A stretch of DNA of 64,000 bases from Gimesia maris (GTDB lineage: Bacteria > Planctomycetota > Planctomycetia > Planctomycetales > Planctomycetaceae): assembly GCF_008298035.1 (NCBI RefSeq), contig NZ_CP042910.1, forward strand, positions 806,001-870,000, given 5' to 3'. How positions within the stretch are numbered: position 1 is the first letter of the stretch; each line of letters opens with the position of its first letter. Shown piece by piece: positions 18,901 to 30,900 of the stretch. The position numbers and the translations under genes are program-made. The notes under the pieces were generated by a model that saw only the letters and a list, made by a program, of their open reading frames with translations, ran no database searches and was not told the DNA's origin.

Positions 18901-21900
18901 TGGAAGGGACTGTCGTTTTCCGTGCCAATCACAGGAGTGATTGACAGGGACGCCGAGTCGTCGTTAAGGATCGTTCCCGTTGCAGCAATGTTGGGTCCCG
19001 AGATGGGGGAAGTCGATACATTACGCCCCATATTCAACAGAGTACCGAACAGGACGGAGAAGTCTTCATCAGCTTCCACGACATTTTCATTGTTGATATG
19101 AATGGTAAAGTTCTTGGTTAATGGATCAGTCGCATTAAAGCTCAGGATCAGTGGTTGATCAACGGCGATTGCCGTGTAGTCGTTATCATCTAAGAGGGAA
19201 GAGACCGCTTCCGTATAAATCTCAACTGAAATATCCGTGTCGACCGGGTTTGACAGTGTAGCGGTAAAGGTCATGTCACCGTCTGATTCGAGCTGGGTCA
19301 CATTATTAATGGTAATTGTCGCTTGATCATCATTGACGATGGTGCCTGTCGCGATGGTGGGTGACAGAGAAACATTCAGCCCGGCATTATTCAACTGGCT
19401 CAAAAGTACTCTGAAGACTTCATCTCGCTCTACCTTGAAATCCTCGGCAATCAAAACGGTAAAGGTTTGAGACGTTGGAATCGTTCCCGATGCAGGCGTT
19501 CCCGCAATTGTAAACTCCTGAGGACTCACGGGAAGATAATCACCATCGGCAACGGTTGCATTTCCAATCGCTGATCCAGGCAGATTTATACCGTCCCCAG
19601 TAGATACGGTGAAACTGACATTCTTAGAGATTCCAGCGGAAAGATTGACATTGAACGTCAGGCTGGTGTATCCAGGCGGCGTGTTCGGTGCGGGAGTTCC
19701 TTCATTGACTGATGCCGAAGTGATGCTGATGACACCTGCATCAAGACCGTTCTGGATGATTCCGATGCCTTCGGCTCCCGATGTGACATTCCTGCTGTTC
19801 GTTGCCAGGTTATCCATTGAAACTTTGAAGACTTCGTTCAGTTCGACGATACTGTCATTGACAACTTCCACGTCAAACTGGAATGACTGCTCTTCTTTGT
19901 TAAACGTAATCGCATAGGGAGAACTGGATGTAAGAAAATCAATATCAGCAAGTGCGGCATCGAGTCCAGGGAATGCCAAGAGTTCCGATGCACTCAGACC
20001 CTCGGCGTCCGCAGTTAAAGTGATCGTTGTATCTACCGGAGCCGTCAGGCTTGCCGTAAATCGAAATACACTACCGTTGGCTTCTTCGGTTTGAGATACT
20101 CGGGAGATGTTGACTTGAGCGGTGTCGGTATTCAGGATTGTTCCGGTTGCTGACCCAGTGCCAACGACATCACGACCACCGTCTGACAAACTTGTATTAT
20201 CAAGTGAAACTGTAAATTCTTCGTCTAATTCGACGACATTGTCATTATTGATGAAGACAGTAAAAGTCTTGAATCTTTCGCCTGAATTGAAGAGCAACTG
20301 ATGATTCGAGACCGGGGTATAATCATTGTCAGAAACAAATCCTGAGAACGCATTAGAGAGGGCAGTGCCATCCGCTGTGTTGACATTGATTGAAACTGCT
20401 GTATCAACTTCGCGGGTCATTTCAACCGTGAATATGATCAAACCTGCTTCTTCATTCCGGCTCACATCCTGAATGTTGAACAATGCCTGATCATCGTTGA
20501 GTATTGTTCCCGTCGCTGATGTTGTTAAACCTCCACCAGCAAGTTCCACGTCAAAGTTCTGATTGTTCAGAAGATTGCTGAGCAGTACTGTTAAACGCTC
20601 GTTAAGTTCCACTTTGTCGTCACCGTTGATCGTGACGGTAAATGTTTCTGAGGTAGAACCTGCTGCGAAACTAATAGTATCGCTGGATGGATTGTAATCA
20701 TTATCAACGACGGTTGCTTCCAGATCCTGCGTTGCAGCCGTGATTCCAATCGCCCCCGCAACCTGGTGATCCAGCGCGAGAGTAAAGGTCATTGTGGTCG
20801 TGGAACCATTGTCGGTTTCAACGACATCTTGACCTGAAATGGATAAAATCGCCTGATCATCGTTGATGATATTCCCACGACCGTTGGTTCCAAGAATCAC
20901 ATTTAAGCCACTCGCACTGAGTGAGCTCATGATAACATCGAAATACTCATCCAATTCGACGATCGTGTCAGTCGTCACATTAACGAGGAAATCAATCGAA
21001 CTCGTCAACTGGTTAATGGTAATCGTGTTGTCGAACAGGGTGTAGTCATCGTTCCCGACTCCCGTACCGGCACCGCCGATAACATACGCTGATCCATCTT
21101 GTGTGGTAGCATCCACAGATACGCTGGCATCAACCAGATTGGAGAGGGAAGCTGTAAAGCGGTAAACTCCGGCCCCATCACCCGTGTCTTCATTTTCCTG
21201 TTGGGTCACCGTGTTGATATTCAGGATCGCCTGATCATTATCGTTGATTGTGACTTCCGCACTGTTTTGAGCCAACGGATCAATGATTGCATTGAAGAAC
21301 ACACCGGTAATTGCCAGATCAATCGTTTCATTAAACTCGACAACATCATCACCTATGATGGTGATGGTGAATGTTGCAGTTGTCTGATTTGCAGTAAAGG
21401 TAACGGGTGTATTCGCGATAATCGCGTTGTAATCGACACCCGAAGTTGCTGAACCCGTACCTGAATCAGAAATCAGCACCGTAGAAGCAGCCCCGATTTT
21501 ATCCCGGGTCAGGGTGACATTCAGAGTCGTCAAAGTTCCCTGGTCTGTTTCGGTGACTGAATAAGTCGCTGAACTGAACTGAACGGTTGGCGGATCGTTG
21601 ACGGTGATGTCGATCACATCCGTATCAAGCTCTGCCGGTCCGTCAAAGTTGGTCAGGTCACTGGTCGTCATTGTCAGAGTCGCCGGAGTGCCGATAGATG
21701 AATAATATCCGATGTCAGGAGTCCAGATGGTACCTTCCAGGGCCGCATTCACATTGGCGATCAATCCCTGGAACGTGAAAGTAGTTTCGTTTCCGAGTCC
21801 GTTGCCAGTCGTCATCAGCACATTGGCTGTAGTACCCAGTGTCAGTGTGCCGTTGACGGCGGTCAGCGTGACTGACACGAGACCATCCCCCAGAAACGCA

Positions 21901-24900
21901 TCCGGGTCTGTCACTGTCAAAGCATTTCCATTGGCGGTGGAGAAGATCAGAGGCGTTTCTGATTCCGTACTGACGGCAGTGTTCGGGCTGTCTGGGATGG
22001 GAGTTGCATTAAAATTGTTAACTGGCGGATCATTGGTACCATCAGTGACAACAATAGAAAACGAAGTACTAGAGTCAATCTGATTCGGCTGCAGCAGGTT
22101 ACCAGCACGATCGGTGATTCCTGTAGCGGCAGAGTTATCAACGGTGATCGTGTAACGCGTATCCAGTTCAAAAACACCAGCGACAGCCGAGAAAATCGCT
22201 TCATTGGTGTTTGAGTTGTAACTGAAGAGATAGTGAGTCCCTTCCTCCAGCAACGTTGTTCCAGTACTGGTTTGTGCGGTCAGGATAAACTGAGAGGAGT
22301 TGATCTGAGCATCGTCAATGCCAATGCCGGTGTCCCGCAGTTCAACAATCATGCTGGTAAACAGTTCCGGATTAGCAACATAGACTTGCGTGGCAACAGG
22401 GTCCAGGTCGAGGTCATTCACGTCGTTGTCTGGTGGTAAAGTGATGGTTGCTGTCGGACCGACGAAGTCAGCTCGTTCAATCGCACCGCGGTCTTTGAAC
22501 ACGTTCGATCCAAGACCCGGAGGAGGTGACTGGGTAGGATCGTCTACACGCAACTGTCCATAGGTGTCATAGCTGGGAGCAAAGACGTCTGAGGCGGGAA
22601 TTCCCAGAGGTGTTTTCACAGCTGTATAGAGCGGGCGATCTGCCAGTCGGTTCAGCGAACTGTCGATGGCTTTCGAATTGTCAGCCAGATAGAAGTTTCC
22701 AGCAGCAGCATCGACAAACAATGCTTCGGTATCCAGCAGGTCAATCCAGTTGGTGCCCATCGTTCCGTTCACGAGATTACCCTGGAACAGGTTGGCGTCA
22801 ACCACTACGGTAGCACCACCTGATGTCAGAACCGAGATACCACTAACAGTATTAGCAACGATATTATTGACAATGGTCGGACTGACTCGGGTGAATACAT
22901 TGATTCCCTGCAGACCACCGTAGATAGTATTATTCACCACCTTCACTACCGGGATGACACTTTCCGGAGAAATGATATCACCGGTAATGTCAATTCCAGA
23001 GAACGTGGAATTGACAATCAGGTTGTTCTGCAATACAGCCCCGGGAGCCAGCTGTTGGGTATTCAGGTTCGGCAGAGCCCGCGTTCCACCCTGGTGGGGG
23101 AACCAGCCTTCGAAGACGTCACCACGAACGGTCTCAACGACGATACCATTTTGAGAACTCAGGATCTGGTTGCCTTCAATCAGCACCATACCCTGTTCTC
23201 TGCGGAAGTTGTCATCGCCCAGCAGCCCATCTTCTTCGACCAGACGATCGTTCGTATCGAACAATGTCGCGATCGCGATAAACGGATCGGTCGGGCTGAC
23301 GAGAACTGCGTATTCCGTAGCACGCCTGATTTCCAGGTTATAGCTGCCCGTCAGGATCTGATCGGCGGCATCACCTGGTTCATTGTTACCGGCTCCATAG
23401 ACATCGAAAAATGAGGAAACCAGAGTGCCGGCGTTGGTCACCATTTCACCACGTTCGGCAAAACCAACGATAATATCATCAATGTAGAAGCCTTCGCCCG
23501 TATTGTTCTGACCGCGTCTCTTACTGTTAAATGCAGAGTCAACGTCACCGTGTATGTCCGAGTCAAAATCTCCATGTTCACCAATAGACCCAGCAGTACT
23601 GTAATCAAAGCGGAGCTTTAAAAAGGACTGACCGGCAAATGCTGATAGATCGATACGCGCCTGACGCCAGACTCCTGTGCTGTCAAATAGTTCCTGCACA
23701 TAATCACGTCCGGTATCAGCAGCATTGGTGTTTTCTGATGCTGTATGTGTGATATACGTGGGCAGTTCCCAGTCGTTGGATGAAGTTGACTTTGTGGAAT
23801 TGTTGGTTGCAATTAAGTGCCAGACTCCACTGTCATCTTGTAAATAAACACGGGCACTATCTCGCATTTTGTTACTTGTAGACGAGTTTGTGCTCTCAGT
23901 GTCCAGGAAATAATTGAAATAAATTGTAGGGGCATCTTTAGCGGCGTAACCAGCCAGACTGAAAGTATTGGTTGTCAGGCTTCCTACTGCTCCCCCCGGT
24001 AGATTGACGTTGTTTCCGATGTTCGTGGTTGAATTGCTGGTCAAATCCCTCAGAAAATCTGCATCGAGTATTCCCAGTTGTGCACTCGCGGTCTCGTAAG
24101 ACAGATAAGTGTTGTCCCCGGTTGTGAATTGTTCCAAGCCAAAGTAAAAACTGAGTGCACCGTTGCTTTGATTAAAACTATGCTGATCGTCAGCCAATTT
24201 GGCCAACTGTAAGTCGATTTCTGAAGGAACACGACTGTTATCGGGGGCCGCGTTGATTCCGTGACCAGCTTCTGTTCCCTGCGTACGTGTGGTGTGCCAC
24301 AGATTGAAGTCCAGAGGTGAAAAGGCCAGTCCCTGAATAGTACCTTCTACCTGAGTAGGACTTTCATCATTATCAATGTTAGATGTTGTTGAAGCGACAG
24401 TGGTGTCTAAAGATACATCAAGTTGAGCGGTATTTGCACCTGAGTTGGCTGTCGTGACTTCGTCACCAAACACATTCATCAATGCGCCTGTTGAATCCAA
24501 CGCCACTAAAGTCCCATTGTTTGTTGTTGCAAAGACATAATCACTATAGGCACCATCAAACAAGTTTTGAGGACCGAGAGCCGCGCCGGTGAAATTCATG
24601 GCTCCGTGATCTGCCAGCTCGCTGGAGATTAGTCCTTGTCCGGTGAATGCAGAATTTGTGACTGCACTATGGCTTAGAAGGCTAATATCAAGTACTTTTC
24701 CAGTGCTTGTAACTCCTATTAATTGAGTGCCACCATTCGTATCGACATGAAAGTTGTTGAATGCGATACCCTGAATTAAGCCCTGTCCACTAAAATCTGG
24801 GGCACCTTCTCCATTGTCAGTAAAAATGTCAATATCAGTCCCAGACGAAGGGTTTAATGCTTGATAGCCATTAGTGGCAGTGTTTCCTGTCATCCCGGCT

Positions 24901-27900
24901 TTTACTAGTCTACGCGCATTTGTATCATTGTTGATCTGAGAGACAATGTCCCCGAAATCCCAAGAACTAGAACCGCTGTTGTCACCATCTAGGGTAATTG
25001 TAATAAGAGCAGCTCCTAGGTTGACATCGATATCATTGGTTGTGCCATGCCTGAATTTTATTTGAACACCCTCTCCATCTTGACCTGGAACGACTGATTG
25101 AAAATACAGTGTACCAGATCGGGGTGTTGTGTTATTGTCTGTTCCAGAAGCAGTTACCCGTGCCGCTGTGACGTTCTCAGCCAGCAGATAGCCGCGGAAG
25201 CCATTTTGTAGAATATCGGAAGTTCCGATTTCAGAATTACCGAGGATAGCCCCCGAGTTTGGATCCGCCTGATACAATTTCTGGAATGTTCTGGAAGTAC
25301 CTGAACCATCAATGCCTGTTTCAGTAACAACATAATAGAGTTCGTAGACAGGTGCACCACTTTGAGTGTTTACGCGAGCAAACGTCATAGCTTGTATGCT
25401 AACATCATTAGCACCAGTACCAGCTGTATTAAATAGACTCAATTGACGATTAAGATTTTGGAAAGAGTTTTCATCGTATGAGGTAGGTACTACCTGGTTC
25501 CCCGAAATCGTGGGGATATTTGTGGTTCCTACATTCTGTCGAGAAGTGACAGGCGTGCTTCCGCTATAACTACCCGCAGTATCAATGCGAATGAAGCGGT
25601 TGTTTTGTATGCCGTAAAGAATACCATCAGATCTCATGACCAGGTCGGTAATCTGCAAAGAGCTGTTGGTTGTACTGATTCCACCTATATCACCGATATT
25701 CGTTTCATAGACACCCTGTTGAGGGTCGACTGTTGCCAGGTTATGCCCGTTTGTTGTGAAGAGCACGACATCCGATAACTCGAACCCGGTGACGTGTGTA
25801 CTGATACCTTCGCTGGGATCATCGGTGATGTCGAACAGTGGGGTGTCTGGTTCAATATCGACACCATTGGAGGAATAACCCTGGGAGCCGATATGGTCTT
25901 CCACGATTCGTTGCAGCGAGTTGATGGGTTCAAGCCGAACCAGGGCATTCGAGTTGGAACCGTTGTAAGTCGCCTCTAATGCTGTAGCAAGGCGGGTGTT
26001 GGAAGAGACGGCCACGTAATAGGTGCCCGCTTCCGGAAGATGGACACTGCCGATATACGGGTCCTGTGTTCCAAATGAACCCCGGGTGATGTCATCTGCG
26101 TCGGCGCCCTCGCCAATACCGGGTTGATCATCTTCGACGTTCGATTCGCGGCTCACAAAAATGAGTCGTCCTGAGGAATCGAAGACAGACAGTGTGGTAT
26201 CAGCTCGACCGAGACCGTCTGCGTAATCGATATCGAATACGGTTGCCCAGGTCTTGCCACCTGCGTTTACACCAGCGATCGACTGAATGTCTTCGATCGT
26301 AATGTCAAACTGATAGAAATCGATGTCGCCCTCAGAGGAAAGTGTACCACTGACGCCAATCGTATTGCGGTCGCTGGTCAGCAGATTTCCCAGGTTCTGT
26401 GTGGCGAGGCCCGGATTGGCATCTCCACTTTCAACGGTCTCATTAATCAGTGGTGAATGAGCGGGAAGACCTGCCAGATAAATGGCATCAGTCGCATAGC
26501 GGATGTCGGAGTACCGAACGGTAGAACCGGGCTCTTCATCAACCTGTCGGAGTCGTATCTGCAACTGATATTCGCCGTTCGATTCACCACCTTTGATATC
26601 CGAAAGGTTGGCAGAGTTGCTTCGAACCCGAACGAAATAGGTTGTGAGGATACCATCCATGCCGGGAAGTACGATCCGCATACCGGCATCGTTGGGATTA
26701 CTGGAATAGAAGTCACCACCAAAATTAGGATTTTCAATCAATGGGTTTGGTGTGATCGTCGCCGCAGAGGGAGCCGTGCCCCGAGTGGCATCGGTGTTAT
26801 TGTTGGCGACTGCAATGACACGTCCGAGTGGGTCCAGCAGTTCTATCACGGTATCAAGAGCCAGTCCCGTGCGGTCGATGTCAATCCAGATTTGAGTACC
26901 AGCTTCGGCGTTGAAACTGTAGATATCTGCATCACCAGAGTTATTGCTGGCAATAGAGCCATGGACTTCGAAACCAAGTCGTCGGTTTTCATCACCACTT
27001 TTTTCATCTGGCGCCAGCTCTCCGAGGAACTGAGCTTTGCGGATGATGCCATTGACGTCCCCATTACCGTCAAGAACCGCCAGTTCATTTTCGTTGTAAA
27101 TCGCGACATTGCGATCATGGCTCATTTGGAGGAATTGCAGCCCGGTCCAGTCTCCGGCCGCAGGAGCCGTGGAAACACCGGTGACAGTTTCTGTCACACT
27201 ATAGCCGTCCAGGCCAATTCCAGATCCTATCGTGTCATCAAAGATCGATGTCAAAACGACCGGGTTTTGCGGGTCACCCATGATCTGCACGATGCCGCCA
27301 ATTCGATCATTGATATCCAGACCGTGTCCAGTTGCCGTAAATCCGGCACCAGAGCCTAATTTCACAACCAGACTGGCGTTTGTCGAACTCTGTAAACGTA
27401 AGCCACCATAAGTATGGAAATTGTCAACCGTAATGGTGTCATACAGTACATGGTCAATATCAGTGTCATCCCAGACTGATTCAACCGTTAACAGTTCTCC
27501 ACGAACAACCATTCCATTGGTGCCATTATTTTCAAACCGATTCAGGCGAACTAATGGTCCCGCATTACCATCCAGGTAGTCAAAGGCATCGTTAAGGCCT
27601 GTTGAACGACCATAGTCATCCAGAATATCTGACTTAAGTGAGTTGGCATTGATATCGACTACACTGCCACCATTGTTGACAAAACGGTTATTCACAATGA
27701 TGGGCTGGGCACCACGCACGAAAATCGTGGTTGCCTCATTTCTGCCGAGGCCGTTGCGGTCTGTAGATGAAGCGACTCCGGCGTTACTTTCGAATAAGGT
27801 GTTGGAAACACGCAGGTCAGCCTGATGAACTTCGATGGCATTGAAACTGTCTGAGAACCCTTCAAGAGGGACCGTACCACCACCATAGGCAATAATCGCG

Positions 27901-30900
27901 TGGTCAATGGATCCATGTGAAGTCTGGTTAAGGATAATACCACCCCAGTCCCCTGCCTGAGCTTCTCGTTCATTAGCACCCTGGATGTCGTTGTTGGTTG
28001 TGTCGAAGGTTCCACCAGCACCGTAACGATCATCGAACAGTGAAGTGAAGATCACAGGTGCTTCCTCGGTCCCTTCTGCAATAATGCCTGCATTTCCTCG
28101 TCCTGTCTGGATCCGGGAACCGCCGAGTTTCACAACCATGCCTGCATCAAACACGACACTGCCACTGTAGCGTGCCTGCAGACCGGATCCGGTAGCGACA
28201 GGACCACCTGTTCCGGCTTCGATGAACAGATTTTCTGTAATGATGTGGACAATGTCAGTATCGTCAAATCGAGCAGTGACATTGACCTTATCGATATCCT
28301 GGCCAAACAGTGTTTCGGTGCGGATGAATAAACCATTGAGTGAGTTGTCAATGATCGTATTGCCGTAGATATCAGGACCGATTCGCTTCAGTGTCTGATC
28401 ATGATTAAAATCGCCGCCCTTCATCAGAGTGACATCGAAGCTGTTAGGGTCCGCGGAGATGGCTGCATTAGCGCTGTAAGTGATTGTATTATATGCCAGT
28501 GTAGGACGGGCTTCGTCGATATGTATCGGGGCGACAGTCTGAAGGACAGAGCCGAGGTAGACCTGACCACCACCATAGCTGATATCGGCATGGGCGATAT
28601 AGTTCAGGAAGACGGAATCGTCTTCATAGTCTGAGTCGGCACGGAAGATAATCCCGCCCCAGTCACCGGGATTGGCACCATCGGAGGGGCCATCATCGTC
28701 TCCCCCGACGGCGTCGTTACCATATGCCGTCAGGACCACCTGCGCATCAGGAGTCCCCAATATCTGCAGAGCGGCGTTGCTGCGATCTTCAAGTGTTGAT
28801 GAACTGCCCACGTCGATGACAGTATTCTGCAGTTTGATGACCGCACCCTGGTCAATAACCACGGTGACGCCTTGCGGTACGATAATCGACTCTCCGTCTG
28901 CCAGGGCGTTGAAGTTGTCATCATAGCCAATCAGGTAATTATTACTGTCGTCTGTGGTACGCAGGTCACCATCGGTACCGCCGTTACCCAGAATGCGAAT
29001 CACCTCTGTTGAAGCAGTAACGTTTTCTAAAGCTTCTGAAATGGTGGTATAAACCGGTCCCGTAAGTCCAGCACCGTTGGTCTTATCGACGTAGATGGTA
29101 TTCGAAGAGTCGCTGGCGACAAACCAGAAATCATAAGCGCCGCCGGGGGTGCCATCGGAATCACCGTCGAATTGTGTTCCCGTTTCATCCAGAAGAATTT
29201 CACTGTTGGTTGGGGTGTTATTGTCCACGACAGGATCAGCGGCGAAGTTCAGTCTCAATTCATATTGGCCGTCTGTGGAACCATTGTCGCCTGAGTTTTC
29301 AATTTCCGGATTGTAATTATCATTGCCGGTGCTGGTCACACCGATGAAGTAGGTTCCCGCAGCTAAATTCAGTTCCAGGAACGAATCATTACTGAAGTAA
29401 TCATCGTTGCGGGCAATAACGTTATGGTCTTCATCAAACAATGTGAGTACGCTGTTGAGGAGGCTGGAGTTGGTAAGTCTTTCGGCAAAGACCTCTGCTC
29501 GAAATGTACCGGATTCGGCCAGATTGAATTCATACAAATCGATATCGTTGGCGTCAGTCCGATAAAGTCTGAGCAGATGAGTGATGTCATAATCACCTGG
29601 GTAGACGGTTTGTCCACCAGCTTGAGGTAAGGAGTCTCCCATTACAGAGGGAATGTCCAAGGCATGGCCTAATCCAAGTGAGTGGCCGATTTCATGGAAG
29701 GCAGTACCCATCCAGGAACCGCCATAAACATCATCTGAAGGATTGGTATAGTCGGAATAATCCATGATGACCATCGGACCGGTCGAAACGCCACCTACTC
29801 CACCGGGGCCGACAGGCAGACCCGGGTCTGCAACGCGCAGGTCACCGGTGACCACCGTAATGCCCTGATTTGCAGATTCGACAAATTCAATTCCCAGGTA
29901 ATACGCATAGATTTCAAAGATTTCGCGTGTGCGCTGTTTTTGTTCTTCTGTAATGGCATTATGCAACTGATTGCCTTGGACATCGGTGCCATATGCGTCA
30001 CGGAAGTTATAGTAAACCACTGAGACAGAACCTGCTGTAACAGGGTTTGTTCCAACGCTTCCGATATGCGCATCCAGTGTTGCCGGTAATTGTCGATGGC
30101 CGGGCTCATCGTTTCCACCTGGCAGGGGAGGTAAACCGATTCCCTGTGGCTGAATTTGTGAAGTGATGACAAACTCTTCTGCCCCAGGATTCCATGCAAT
30201 GGGAACATCCTCTGTGGCATCGTTCGCTGTAGGATTAAGAGTGGTTGCTGTAACAAATGAGGAATTTTTATCGGGGATATTTTCTACACTCAGTAACTGA
30301 TCATTGGTGGAGTCGAAGAAATAGGGGGTGTTTCCCGTACCAATCGCAACTGATGTCAATACGCCAAGTTGAGCTTCTGTTGCTACAACTCCAGAAGTAC
30401 TGACTGAAGTAGCTCCACCACCGGCAATGACATCCACAAGACGTTCGGCAGGATCGGCATAAGGATTTAATCTGACGATGTAGCCTGCTGAGTCGGCATA
30501 AATCAGATATCCATTGGCATCGAAGGTGAATTCTGTGGCTGTGGACAGGTTGAGGTCAGTTGCCAAAACTCCGGTGGCAAGGGGAGTACTTCCACCCCCG
30601 GCTACAGGGTTTAATAAATCTGTGGGGTCAGCCGGGTCAAAGGTCAGGTCGAAGGATGAACCACCGTGAAAGACAGAATGTCCCGAGTGGAAATCGATGT
30701 AGTAAATTCCTTCATCTAAATCTGGATACGAAGAGTATGGTGCAGGTGCAATTCCAGGTATTGTATAACCAGGTGTGAGAATGAAAAGATTGCCTAAGGA
30801 ATCATATTTCAGATCAATTATATCAATGCCTATTCCGAAGGGAGCAGTACCAAATTGAGTGGAAACTCCTGCAAGGACAAGCCCTGAATTTCCATCAATC

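Noticed and set aside
18640-21590. Calx-beta array as a recent DNA tandem duplication
   Set aside because: The units share protein motifs but not long identical DNA stretches by eye, so the repeats are old.
26457-27359. 300-codon open frame on the plus strand inside the giant gene
   Set aside because: It is the shadow of the minus-strand gene, whose domain content is clear throughout. The translation shows no recognisable domain.
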